Source: Toxonevra muliebris (taxonomy: Eukaryota; Arthropoda; Insecta; Diptera; Pallopteridae). Taken from it: a stretch of 64,000 nt of DNA. The stretch spans positions 96,093,235 to 96,157,234 of the forward strand of contig OY829326.1 in the NCBI GenBank assembly GCA_963691655.1. Direction: 5' to 3'. The position numbers and the translations under genes are program-made. Below, piece after piece: positions 48,301-59,420 of this stretch (the first letter of the stretch is position 1; each line of letters begins with the position of its first letter). Below the pieces are notes generated by a model. That model did no database searches, had not been told where the DNA came from, and saw only the letters and a list, made by a program, of their open reading frames with translations.

Positions 48301-51300
48301 ACATAGCCAGATTCATTATGGAATCCTCATGGTTCTCCACTCCGTAAATGGGGGAGTCGCGCCGTACTGTGGTATCACAATGAGCCTAATTATGTGCTTA
48401 AGTGTGCTTTCAAGCAGAAGGCTGCCACTCCAACCTAACCTAACCTAACTCTTTTGCATTCGTTTTCAGCTTTTGACCCTGAACAACCTTATTGAACATT
48501 TTTTGAGACATTTTTACTAAAAACCTCAGACAAGACGCGAACAGAGATGTGTTATGTGTTATTATTATTATTCAAATTTTTAATGTCAATGAAATAGAAA
48601 AAATGCAATGTCATTTACGTTGGTCTCCGTGGTGTAAATAGTTGGTTTAAAATATGCAGGCATTTAAAAAAAAAACTTACAGTAATGCTTTCAATTTCAC
48701 GCAGCATTATATCCATTGTCTCTTTTTGCTTGTTTAATTCATGTTCATAACTGGCTTTCTCATTTTGGGTCTCACTTAGCTGAATTTTCTTATCGTCCAA
48801 CTTCTTTGAAAAGTCAATGTGTTTGCGTTCACACTCCGATAGTTCTTTTTTCTGGAAAGTAAGAAAATAATATAACAATATTTGTAACTAAAACAAAGAA
48901 ATTCATTAAATCAAAGAGATAGTGTAGTGATTTAAAGAAATTAAAAAAATTCATTATGATTCACATACCATAAGTCAACAACCTCTCTGGGAACGCTCCT
49001 AAATAAGTTGAATATAGGAGCCCTATAAATTGTTGTGATATTTGAGTTTTAGGATAATATCCTTAAAAACCAAATATAAGAGCATTTTCGGGCCAGGTTT
49101 GGTTTTAATTCTTAAAATATACTTTTCTTGAGCATCGTTTCAAGTCCTAAATAAATTATAAAGCAATTACGGAATTAGTGTCCGACCGAAACTGACTTTT
49201 GAACCGAATCCAAACGTTCGATTTATTTTTTTAAAGATTCGGCCTAAACCGAGCCCAAAACTTTTTATATTATATAACATATTAAGAAAACGTATCTAAA
49301 TTTTATACGAAATTGAGTTTTCTTGCTTACATTCTATAAAATTACCTCAGAATCCAGATAGAAATAAGCTCTTCAACATCGTATTTCCACTTTTATTTTT
49401 AACATATCAACAAAAACCTAACAATTTGTTTATAAATACAATTTAATTTATAAAAACATAAATTTTTTTCATAACAGCGTAAGAGGTGTTTGCTATGAGG
49501 GCCCAAGGGCTTGCTTCCTTAGTCTGCGGTGTGCATACATATATAATACTAGCTGACCCGGCAGTCGTTGTTTTGCCCTTTCTATGAAAAAGCGGGAAAA
49601 TTTAAGTTTATTTCAATGAAGAAGAATAAAGTTTCTTGGTGTCTAAAATTGAACATTGGTAATGACAATTCAAGCTTAAAGGACGTACATTGAATTTGGT
49701 AAGAATTCTAGATTTCAAAATGAGACATCAAAATTGGCATTTTTAAAACTATTTAATTTGCAGAAGAATATCAAAGACCGTTCTAGAAGTTATATCTAAT
49801 TCCAAAAACTATTTAAAAATATGGACCCATTTGCTAATATAAAAATAGAATTTATTATAGAATTTGTTACAGCAACACCTATCGGATTTTAAGATAGCTA
49901 GGCAGGGTCTTAAGTAGTAGAAAAAGGAATGGAAAAAACCGTACAAAATAGCAGCAAAAAAGTAGAAGAAAATAGTAGTATAAAAGGTAATAGGAAAAAG
50001 AATAGAAAATAGTATTACAAATTGGTGTAAAGTAGTAAATAGGTAGCAGAAAAATTAGTAGGAAAATAGTTAAACATAATAGTACAAAAATAGTAAAAAT
50101 GGAGTAGAAAGAATGGTAGAAATAATAGTAAAAAATAGTAGTAGAAAAAACTGTAGAAAAGTAGTAGTAAAAAATAAGAAGAAATGTGTTAAAAAAGTAG
50201 TAGAAAAAAATACTAAAATATTAGTAGAAAATAAAAAAATTTGCAGAAAAAAAGAAGTTTAAAAGTAATAGAAAAGAAAAGTGAAGCATGGTGCCACGCT
50301 CATTGCTAAGGGCGATGTTACACGATCAATGTTTTGCTGTCAAACAATGCAATTGTTGTTGCTTTGAAAAATGAACACTGAGCAAAAGAGAGGATGAACA
50401 CATTTCACTTCAAATTTTTTTACTGACGAAAAAAACCTGCATCACTTCAAATAAAATGGGGTTGCTGAAGATGCACTGTTGCATTTTATGGGAAAATACT
50501 AATATTTTATGAAAAGTACTAGACTTTTTACTAACTTATAAATACATTTTTTTTCTTTGCCACCCTTTGCGTTGTTTGGCTTTTGTTTGTTTGTAAAAAT
50601 GAGTGCTGTTTAAAAAATTACTTAATAATTTTTATAAAAACATGTTAATTCAATGGCCAAGTAACAAAATGGTGGAGCTTATTTTAATATGTATGTAAGT
50701 TAGACCAATTTGTATTGTATATCGTATATTTTATTTATTCGGGCTTTTTGGTCGTTGATTTTTTTTGAAACAATTAAAGAAGAACTTCAATTTTCATTTT
50801 CTCCTACGCGTTTCGGCCTTTTTAAGACCATCTTCAGGGAGTCTGTTTATTATGAAATATAATAAAATAACAAATGAAACATAAAAACAAAATTATAAAT
50901 TATAAACAAAAACATATATATAGGTTTGCAACAATCTTACATTATTTTCACACTAAAACTTATTAGTTATATCTAATGGCTGCTGCGTACGTCAAGTGTA
51001 TGTTGTTTAAATCGTCTTTATGGTTTATAGCTGTGTCCGTTTTTTGTTGTATTCTTAGTGTTTCAAGTGTCATTCTGTTTCTATATTTGCGTTCTATGTC
51101 TAATATTTTTGCGTTGGTGAAATCTGCTGTGTGTCGATTTTCCGTTAAGTGTTGTGCTAGCGCTGTTGTTGTCTTTTTGTTTCTTGCGTCCGCTATGTGT
51201 TCAGCTATTCGTGTGCCGAAAGCTCTTTTTGTTGTCCCTACGTATGTTTTGTTGCAAATTTCTCCTTCTCTCTCTTTGCATGTTATTTCATAAACTACAT

Positions 51301-54300
51301 TGCTTTGTTGGGTTTTATCTATTTTGTCTTTTGTGTTCGAGAAATATCTTCTTAGGCTGCTGTGTTGTTTGTGAGCGTATGATATTTGTTTTTGTTTTAT
51401 GATGTTCGTCAATATTTTGCTGTCTAAATTTTTCCCGTTTTTTACAACCTTGCGTTTGAGAGTTGCTAGTTAATTTCTTCATTTCAGACGCATTTCAATG
51501 AAATGAGTCTGAAATGAAGAATTTCATTTGACACTTTTTGTATGGCGAAATTCTGCATTTGACTCATTTCAACGAATGTTAAATTTGCCTGAAATGTACT
51601 CTCGTGTGTCCGCACTATTAAGCGGGAATAAATAATAAATGAGAGAGAGGAGACATGAGTAACGGCATACCTCAGAATTAACTAATTATCTGCATACAGA
51701 AATAAAAAAGCAAACACCAACGAGAAGTTTGGTTCTCTTTTAATATTACATTAACATCAATGTCTAGAAGTTTTGGCAACAAAAAATCGGTGATCATTGC
51801 TCTGTACTGTTCGCCATTGACGGTGATGCGTCGTCCTTCATTTTGAAAAAAATAAGGACCGATGATTCCATCAGCCCAGAGACGGCACCGAACAGTACAT
51901 TTATCAGGGTAATTCTTGAACGGCATTTGAATTTTCGTGACTCCAAATGTAACAGTTTTGTTTGTTCACGTAGCTTCTGATGGACCATTTTACGGAGTGA
52001 TCTGTGCACATTTTTAACTGAGCTCTGATTGTGGAAATAAATTTCCACGATTTGAAAACGTTGTTCAAGAGACAATCTATTCATGATAATTTGCCAAAAA
52101 AATACTGAGTAGAAATTTCACTTTGAAACGTCAAAGTTATTGTCAGTCAAGCACGTAATCCCTATTGAAAAAAAAAACCTTCTAAAAAACACCATTTAGT
52201 AGTAGTTGTATGGACACCTATACTCCTCTTATTTGGATATTTGTTGGATATTACGAAGCTATAGATGTATTCAAACACTTACCAAGATATCAATTTCATT
52301 ATACTCCGGGTATTCAAAATTTTCTAGTTCTGAAATTTTCTCCTGAAGCTCACGTCTCTTCGACTCATGCCGATCAAGTATTATACTTTTTTCGCTCATC
52401 AATTTCTTATCTTTGCGTAATTTTTCACCAGCGCGGGCTAAATCATTTTCAAGTAATCGTATACTATTTTGCAAATCCTTCTTTTCAGCTTCTAGTTGAC
52501 TGAAAAAAAATAATTAAATTTATATGGGAAAACATATGCACAAATAATGGGAACTACTCACTGTAAACGATCCTCCGCATTCACTTGTATGTAACGTGCC
52601 TGTCTTATTTGCATTGAATACATTCGATAATGAGGCTCAGGATAATATTCAAGCCCCGGTTGTGGTACAATACATTTTTGTAAATTTTGTGGAACGTTTT
52701 CACGATTTGCTGTTATGTGTTCAGCAATTTCTTTCGAATCTGCTATAAGTACAGCTTCAATGCCTACACGATCAATTAGGCAGTTCATAACAACAGGATC
52801 GGAACAACGGATAACATCTATAAGTAGACATGTACCACGTGGTGCATTTACGCGTCCTCTACTTACATCATATACCTACAGTATACACAATAAAAAAAGG
52901 GTTAACAAAGAATGTACAATATTTTATGTAAATATAATATGTATTACTTGTTTTTGAAATTTGTTTGTTACAATATCAAGGCGAATGTTGGGAAACTTTT
53001 GTTTTAATATGCTCTCGAGAACAAAACGATCCTTGGTATTGCTCACAATGAAACCTTGCAAAAGACGTCCAATTTGATTTTCCACGACATTTCGATATTT
53101 TCCATCTGGAACTTCAATATAACGTCCAATGGGACCGCGTGGTAATTCCGAAAATTTGCCCATTCTATAATGATTTTTTATTTCATTCAATAACTGTGGT
53201 ATATGTTCGCCAAATATTGAGAGTTTATCTTTCGACATGCCTTGAATATTGGCGATCTGGGAGGAGAGACGATCTGTAATGAAACATATTCAAAGTCATT
53301 TTTCACACTTTTTAAGGAGACGAATTTCAGCATGTTTATGTTGTTAAGTTATGTTTATGTATCATATGTTTAACTTTTTCGCTTTAGTTTAAGTTTTATC
53401 AGGATTTTCTAAATTAGTTTAGAATTGATTGTAGAAATGTTCAGGACTTTGTTCGCTGTCTGGTTAGTAGAAAGAAATGAGCTTTTTTGGCACTGATATA
53501 TTCTACTTAGGTGAAATAGAATACATTTGTCAAAGGCGTAGTCTCTGCCTGGAATAAGCCAAGAAGTCTGACTTTGAGTGCTTAACCCTAGGATCAAAGA
53601 CCCCTTCGTCTGTAGAGTAATAAGTTTGAAGTTCTTAATAAAAGTTGTCAATCAGAGCAGAGTTCCTATGAATCTCTCAATAACTAAGAGATGGAAACCG
53701 ATTTGCTGTTGCTATTGTCGTAGGATTCCTTTGGCCCTGTGTTGTTATAGCAGCAGCATCTATTAACCTTTACGAATAATTTTGTCGGTTTTCAGTTTTA
53801 GGAAAATAACCACGGCTTTGGGGTTTATCTATCATTTGCCTGGTGAAAGGTTAGTTGGCTTGCATGAGCAATTATATAAATGTCAAGTGTCATGTGGATT
53901 ATATACCTGCTTTGAGTATCTTGGATGCCTACATTGATTCATGACATATTGTTTGTTCTATTTGGAGCGAAGTTGTACCAAGTACGTCTTTATTATCCAT
54001 GGTAGATCAAGCTCACAATTCGCGATGCTTTTTTATGAACTAAATTTAGGGCAGTCTTATGCATTTGATTTAGCATAATTGGCTTCTGATCGTTTGACGA
54101 CTTTACATGTTCTGAAGAAAATTTTCTTCCACTGAGAAAGTTAACATAATGCTGAGATTTATCCCAAGAATTTTGAGTTGAGTGACCGTAGGTATTGCAA
54201 CTCTATCGATCTGCACATTGAATGAAAACCCTATTTCTTTTGTCCATGCTAAGAACAAAGTAACAGATGGCTTTTCAGCTGATAGCTGAGGGTTATGGTT

Positions 54301-56465
54301 CTACTATAAGTACAGCTCCGTCCAATGAAATAGCAGTGACGGGTGAAAAATGTTTACAGTAAAAATAGTAATGATTATTGAGTGTTCGAACAGACCTATA
54401 ATCGATTTAGTAATGTCCAATATTACTATGTGTGGCACTTACGTATGTTCTCATTGAAGTTGTCCTGTCGTCGTTTTATATCACGTATTTGCTCTTCTGT
54501 TTGCATTTTATTATCAAGAAATATTTGCCTATCACGCTTAGCCGAGGCAATAATTGCAAAAACCTCTTCGCGTGCCGCTATCAGCTCAGACAGTTTGGCT
54601 TCATTGCGTAGACGCATTTCAGCAACATCGCCTATATTGCTGTTTGATAAAAGAAGAATTAAAGACAATGTAAATGAGATTCAAATACCATTCTTTATAC
54701 ACACTTTTTCGATTGATCCTCTATGTGATTATTTAATTCTTGAATTTCTGCTTCAATAAATGATTTACGCTTTTTATAACTATCAATGTGTGCATTGATT
54801 TCCAAGACACGTTCATTCATTGCTGACACTTTATTTTTTAATGTTTGATATGAAGTGTTTTCATTGGTGTATGTAGAATTCTTGGTTGCAACTTCATTTT
54901 CATATTTTCTGAAATTCAGAAATATAACATTATATAGCCATTCATATTGTTCTTTTTTCAAAATTTACTTAATTTCCTGCTTTAGCCCTTTTTCAACTTC
55001 TTCTTTATTTTGCACTAAATGCAATAAATTACTTTTTTCTTCTATTATTTTGTTAATTTCTTCTACGGATTCTTGTAAAGTTTGTTCAAGCTGTGACACC
55101 ACAATCCAAAGCCGTTCAACTTCTTTTCTTCGTATAATATCCTGAGAGAATATGTTGGAAGAATTATAGGAATAAAGAAAATAAATGCCATTTAGTAGGT
55201 ATTTACCCGCAGTTTTTCCAACGACAATAGCTGTGACAATTTGCTTTTCAATTCAGTTACTTCTTCTTTATTCACACTGATTTGCTAAAATAAAATATTT
55301 AGGTGGCAGAGAACTTAGTATATTATAATTTTCTGGGTTATAACCCTATAAAGAGAAACTGGGTCAATTGTATCGCTGTACTGGCTACTTCCAGTTCATC
55401 GTACACCCTTTAATGCCAGTGTTTTACGCACCTTTCTAAAGCATTTCATACGATTAATATGATCTTTGTGCGAGAAGAGACATTCATTTAATTTTTCCAT
55501 TATCGTTTCGATTTGTGTAGCTTTCAAGAATAATTTATAATTCTTCAATGGCTCCAATCTAAACATAAAATATTATAGACGACTTCAAACTTTCATTCAA
55601 TATTGAAGATGCATACTTTTTTAAAAATTCTCGTGCACTATCCTGATTTAGCACGAATACTGGATTATCAACTTGTACATTATGATACATCAATATACGA
55701 TGCAAGTCGTCAACTTTATGTGTTATCACATTCCCATATGCATTCTTAATTGTATACGAGGCACTGGACTGTGTAATGTTTCGAATGACAATAATGCGAT
55801 CACCATAGATATCTGGTTCATAAGCCTGTGAGCCTTCATTGGAGAGAGTTATTTCGATTTTTGTTGACTTTTCACCCGTTTTAATTAACTCTGTGCGAAA
55901 TAAAATTGAAGCATTAATTCAAGTTATAAAATAAATAATAAATGCAATCATGCAGCAAATTACGTCTTAAATTTTCTGAACGATTTGTCGTCTTGGCTTT
56001 GGCACCCATTCCCAGCACAAGTGCAGTAAGAACTGCACTTTTTCCACTACCATTGCTGCCTACTAGAAAATTAACTCGCGGATGAAAATCCATGCGTAAA
56101 TTAGAATGGCACATGAAGTTGGTCAGATGCATGCTGATGATTTTTCCGCAACGTATTGTATTCATTGAACCGGACGGCTGTGATTGAGACTGCCACAATA
56201 AAATGCAAAAAAAAATTAATACACAGACGAACTGAATCTAATTTAAAAAAAAACTTACCAATGTTTGACGTGAGGATGATGGCCTAGCCACACTGGTCAC
56301 CGTAGCTGGAATTGGCACGATAGTGCTGGAATTTCGGGTATTATTTTCATTGCGACGACGTTTTGCTGCCTGACTACAACTTGGCTGTTCATCATCTGCT
56401 GCTGTAGTCTGTGGCGTTATTGTTGACTCACGCGAGGTTCGTTTTCTGCACAAACTTAAACTCAT
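39390..56465 (-). CDS. Smc6: Structural maintenance of chromosomes protein 6
   Basis: Smc6 pairs with Smc5 in a SUMO-ligase-containing complex that handles recombination intermediates and stalled forks. Coding exons on the minus strand: 56465-56259, 56189-55964, 55890-55617, 55558-55432, 55284-55207, 55141-54969, 54908-54705, 54639-54443, 53273-52948, 52875-52562, 52499-52283, 48851-48681, 45935-45831, 45751-45416, 45337-45110, 39608-39478, 39414-39390. All are GT-AG and sum to 3339 nt, 1112 aa, close to known Smc6 lengths. Walker A is GSNGSGKSAV near residue 110. Coiled coil follows, then the hinge (SIFGEHIPQLL to IRCSDPVVMNCLIDRVG) in exons 9-10, a second coiled coil, the signature LSGGERSYSTV and Walker B FYFLDEYDVF in exon 15. 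The N-terminal ~70 residues are a variable Ser/Thr/Arg-rich tail. Introns 8, 11, 12 and 15 are large and full of transposons. The last exon adds only eight residues (KLSEPERH). Confidence 0.95.
39690..40450 (+). pseudogene. Possible LINE remnant in Smc6 intron 15
   Basis: In broken plus-strand frames I read KKREAEECECDDIEMFGGRN, then FFEKCYVGLK, and further on LEQVDNLKCLDSVL, then KRAESADSSMAKLKLS. This pattern resembles the endonuclease-RT linker and the post-RT region of RTE-like non-LTR elements. It is very eroded and the call is tentative. Confidence 0.4.
40588..41592 (-). mobile_element. pogo-like element with PHD-like tail remnant
   Basis: A 1005-bp TA-flanked element. The ends are GGGGAAAGGCTTGCAGGATG and, inverted, GGGGAAAGGCATGCAGGTTG. 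The minus strand at about 41130-40915 reads an open C-terminal segment, PAKLTSTNSVECKKCQEPFH, then LKCANI and FTCRNC, then an acidic end. This C-x2-C...FH-x2-C...C-x2-C spacing is like the PHD-type zinc finger at the C-terminus of some insect pogo transposases. The catalytic domain is deleted. Confidence 0.7.
42339..44040. mobile_element. hAT-like element with TTCGGC-rich ends
   Basis: The left tip TAGTGTCCGACCGA is mirrored exactly at the right. The flanking 8-mers CTATGTTA and CTACGTTA differ at one base, an 8-bp target duplication typical of hAT. The subterminal zones hold many copies of TTCGGC/GCCGAA on both strands, possibly transposase-binding sites. The 1.4 kb middle has no transposase. 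It lies in Smc6 intron 15. Confidence 0.85.
44041..45109. other. Smc6 intron 15, 5' part
   Basis: Overlapping open frames (44605-44958 plus, 44574-44867 minus) have no recognised family. I see nothing else. Confidence 0.5.
46860..48130 (+). pseudogene. piggyBac-type transposase remnant in Smc6 intron 12
   Basis: The plus strand carries, in broken frames, TVPNYTHHIVYFDNVYTSRALLVYL (here split: VYFDNVYTS holds a catalytic Asp). It also shows KYNGHMSGVD, IDSLMGLHSIK, then DMAVTNSFILYRRIYAEK. These are the conserved DDE-domain blocks of piggyBac/PGBD proteins. The last part (to about 48130) corresponds to the C-terminal Cys-rich region but is decayed. Multiple stops and shifts are present. TTAA-flanked termini were not found. 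Confidence 0.85.
48225..48450 (+). pseudogene. LINE 3' end with CCTAA tail
   Basis: The plus strand reads FFTSLSELSSINIKDIARFI then MESSWF, the C-terminus of a jockey/R1-like LINE ORF2. It is followed by the 3' UTR word GTGGTATCACAATGAGCC and a tail AACCTAACCTAACCTAACT. The same UTR block is seen at 21278 and 33395. Confidence 0.65.
49176..49265 (+). mobile_element. Solo end of the TAGTGTCCGACCGA hAT family
   Basis: TAGTGTCCGACCGA here is identical to the tip of the hAT element at 42339-44040. It is followed by TTCGGCC and GAACCGA words. No opposite end was found, so it is a truncated copy in Smc6 intron 11. Confidence 0.65.
49905..50285. repeat. Degenerate TAGTAGAAAA simple repeat
   Basis: About 380 bp built of variants of (A)n-TAGTAG(A)n, strongly purine-rich on the plus strand. 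It is non-coding satellite-like sequence in Smc6 intron 11. Confidence 0.75.
50780..51480 (-). mobile_element. Penelope-like element, 5'-truncated
   Basis: The minus strand 51412-50963 is open for 149 codons and encodes a GIY-YIG-type endonuclease: NVVYEITCKE, KTYVGTTKRAFGTRIAEH, ALAQHLTENRH, then NRMTLETLRIQQKT. This is the C-terminal nuclease of Penelope-like retroelements. Downstream on the same strand is CTGAAGATGGTCTTAAAAAG then GGCCGAAACGCGT, the GAAGATGGTC...CGAAAC pattern often found near Penelope-like termini. The reverse transcriptase is missing. The endonuclease part has no stop, so it may be recent. Confidence 0.85.
51475..51521. repeat. 22-bp-arm hairpin
   Basis: TTCTTCATTTCAGACGCATT.. 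is mirrored after a 3-base loop, with one mismatch in 22 bp. It lies immediately upstream (minus-strand sense) of the Penelope-like fragment. Confidence 0.8.
51616..51745. repeat. Interspersed repeat shared with 30570-30712
   Basis: Inverse copy of the block at 30570-30712, sharing AAAAGAGAACCAAACT, CGTTGGTGTTTG, TATGCAGATAATT and CCCGCTTAA words. It ends exactly where mariner-derived coding sequence begins. Confidence 0.65.
51746..52180 (-). pseudogene. mariner-like transposase, internally deleted
   Basis: The minus strand from 52084 reads an N-terminal helix-turn-helix (MNRLSLEQRFQIVEIYFHNQ, SSVKNVHRSLR). In another frame it goes directly to the catalytic region: YPDKCTVRCRLWADGIIGPY, then FFQNEGRRITVNGEQYRAMI and DFLLPKLLDID. 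About half of the protein between these blocks is absent. It is a dead deletion derivative. Confidence 0.8.
53590..54330 (-). pseudogene. LINE reverse-transcriptase remnant in Smc6 intron 8
   Basis: On the minus strand I read AWTKEIGFSFNVQIDRVAIP, then TVTQLKILGINLSIMLTFS. This is the post-catalytic segment of jockey-type reverse transcriptases (LKxLGxxxDxxxTFS). The rest down to 53590 is eroded. Confidence 0.6.
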
Positions 56466-57750
56466 GTTTTCTTGTTTTTGTCACAAAATATTGAAATGTT
56501 TGTAATTACACTTTTTAAAATGGAAAGCTTTAATTTAGAAAAATAAACAAAATTCGCTGCTCCACTTACAAAAACTAAAATATTTTGTATTCTTTGTACA
56601 GTTTGGCGGCATTATTTATAGTGTTGCACAAAATGTTAGGAACGATTTTTTTTGCTGTAATCGGTATTTTTAATCGCAAGTTGAAAGCAAACACTTTGCT
56701 TATGAAATGTATTAGTACGACAAACATACATATGCTGGTGTTTTACACTGATAAGTTATTTTACCCTTATATTTTGCATCAAATTTCCGCATGTATTTTT
56801 GTGACAAAAACCGGTAGTGTAAAAAGCGATTAGCCGATAAACCTTAACTTAATTGAAAGTGAAAACGCTACAGCATATATGACGCAGCAATATATATTAA
56901 GCTTTTCCGAACGAGGACATGTGCAAATACAAATCAAGTATTGAAATCAAATATATGTAATTCAAAATGGCGGACATAATTTGGCAAATGTCAAAATTTG
57001 ACCTTTTTATAGTAGCAACATTAATTCTGGGCTTAGAAAAATTAAGTTAAGGTTGAATAGTTGCAACCTGGACTGCTCCAAGAAATGGTTGATTTATGTG
57101 TTCATATTAATTTATATATAATGGTGTAACCAAGGGGATACATCTATTTAACTCAATAGTTTTGTTAAACATATCATTTGCTGTATATCTATGTATAGAT
57201 TGCTAATTTATTTGAATAAAAAGAAAAAATTCAAAATTACAAAAAAAAAAAAAGAAGAAAAATAACTAGTTATATATGAAATTATATATATAAAATATAA
57301 ATAGATTTACTGCTAAGGATTCAAACAAAATCAGTTATCTCGACTTTGCTTTGCAGAAATCATTTTTTGTTTTACGAAACGATTTAGTCAATATTCAAAT
57401 TTTAACATATAGCTTTTATGCGATAAGATTTATTTACTTTTACAAAGTTGTGTGCTGAGAACCGTATCTCAATTAAACGAAGGAACTTTTATTTTTTCAA
57501 TACGACAGAACTCTGTGCTAAGTGCATCGAACACACCACATATCTATGAGGCTGTTTAGACGAGTATAAATAGATTAAACTGTTTAAAGGGAAATAGCCA
57601 GTAAGAGAGAGAGAGAGAGAGAGAAAAAAAGTTGTGCAGAAAATCAAATCGAAAATTAAAAATCAGCGCAGGCATTCACCATTCATGTTCAAATTGTTCC
57701 AATTTTAAAAATATTAAATTGGAATAAAATTTAGACTGAAAAACTCATAA
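56466..57750. other. Region upstream of Smc6
   Basis: This 5' flank of Smc6 is AT-rich. A (GA)10 microsatellite lies at 57605-57624. I see no second gene and no clear core promoter motif. Confidence 0.5.
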
Positions 57751-58163
57751 AAGCTGCGTTTTATTCACCACTTGCTTCTAGTTATGTATAACTAGCAGCG
57801 AGAATTGTATGGAAAAACAATAAGAAAGCCCCAGAGATAACATAATTATAGCCGTTATGTACATATACTTAACAAGTAGTTTAACTACATCAAATTATAT
57901 TGTGAACTGCCATAAGTAAAAGCATAATAGTTTGTATTCAAAATGCTTGCCGGTGAAAATAAGTTAAAATCATAGTTAATTTTTCTTATAAAGAGTAAAA
58001 ATTAAAATAATGCCCACGATTAATGCTCGCGGTCCATTAAAATGTTTCACCTCTAGCTCCTGAGCAGTTTCGTTGCGAGCAACAACATAACGAAGAAGAA
58101 ACCTAACAACTTGGTTGTTTTATTCGCACATGTTAAAATAGCGGGCGAATAAAACGCAGCTAA
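57751..58163. repeat. Inverted-repeat element with GCTGCGTTTTATTC ends
   Basis: AGCTGCGTTTTATTCACC at the left is mirrored by GGGCGAATAAAACGCAGCT at the right. The stretch is about 410 bp and non-coding apart from an unrecognised frame on the minus strand. It is a probable MITE without a clear target duplication. Confidence 0.45.
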
Positions 58164-59223
58164 AGTTTCATAAAGACAACAAAATTTTGCTCTGTTTTTG
58201 TTATAAAAAATTAGCGCAAGTGTACACATTACAGGGATAGGGATTACTCTTTGTGATCGGTGGTACAATAATTTCATGGCTTCATAAAATTTCAATATAA
58301 TTACGCAGCTGGAAACACCACATAATGCAATGAAAAGTAGTCGGGTTGCAAAAGTCGCTAACAATTCACAAATTATATCCCTTTATGCTGCGTTTATACA
58401 GTACATAATGAAAAAGGTAAGTTTACATTGACCAAGGACGTGCAAAGCCTTTTATTGCACAAAAAACTATTGTATAAACACCCCATTATTGGCAGCAATT
58501 TTTCTTTTTAGCCTGTGTGTGAGGGAGGAGAAGATACAGAAAGAGTTCAGCAAGCAAAAACAATTTCTGAGAATAATTGCCTAATCTAACATATACTACT
58601 TAAGCCAATTTTTTATCCGAATAATTCGATTATTCTTTAACCTTTAGCGACTCGCAATGGTGTAAAAAGTACACCGATGTTTCAAGAAAACTGAATTTCA
58701 ACTATTTGTTTTTTGTTTATCAAATTAATCTATCAATGTATGAGATTACAAATGGTTATATTTCGAATAAAATATTTATTAACATGAACGGTTTTTTTCT
58801 TACAATCATATATATAATATGATCATATATGCGCTCAGTGCCAATACAAATCTCAGATAGATTTAAGTTAAACTAATTCGCTGTTCGGATTTCATCGATC
58901 GAATGATCCTCGGTAATGCCACTTTTTACTCTCCCTCATGATGAAATAAGCATTAGCATACATACATTAGCAATGGATGCGGCAGCAACACGAGGACAAG
59001 ATGGCGTCTGCAGAGAATGTTGAAACATACAACCTGGCGTAAAGATTTATGTTAAAAAAAACATAGCATTTATGGTTCATTTCCGTAACTTCGCTTCGTT
59101 CAACTATGCACTTGTGCAACCACCTTCAAACTTTTATTCAGTCAAAAGTAGTCTAATAAAAAATGTTCACATACAAATACGATTTTTAAAGGTGTTTACC
59201 AATCAAATCCAATGCTAGAGACC
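58164..59223. other. Intergenic, nothing recognised
   Basis: AT-rich DNA between Smc6 and the helicase gene; no supported feature. Confidence 0.5.
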
Positions 59224-59420
59224 AAGGTGAATTTATACAAGGTGGAGTTGCTAGGAACTGGCTCCTCCTCTTCCTTTCTAGTGAACAGCAGCAAGTTGTC
59301 AAATTGCTGTTGTTAATTTTGACATATTAATGCCACCTACTCAACATCAAGGCCTTGTTGTTGCTGCCGTGATGAATTTTAGTTGTACTGCTGCTATCAC
59401 CGTGTAAATGAATTCACCTT
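59224..59420. mobile_element. MITE with AAGGTGAATT termini (copy 2)
   Basis: Starts AAGGTGAATTTATACAAGGT and ends AATGAATTCACCTT. The right half, inverted (GGTGATAGCAGCAGTACAAC, then CAACAACAAGGCC), matches the left half of the copy at 31-319. Confidence 0.65.

Noticed and set aside
48428..48448. CCTAA repeats resembling the insect telomere motif
   Set aside because: Only three to four units, directly after a LINE C-terminus and 3' UTR; flies lack TTAGG telomeres, so this is a retrotransposon tail.
49552..49585. TAGCTGACCCGGCAGTCGTT, reminiscent of a widespread insect repeat end
   Set aside because: No second end, coding sequence or target duplication was found, so I could not support a named element.
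58053..58364. 103-codon hydrophobic minus-strand frame
   Set aside because: It overlaps an inverted-repeat element; its hydrophobicity follows from T-rich composition and no family was recognised.
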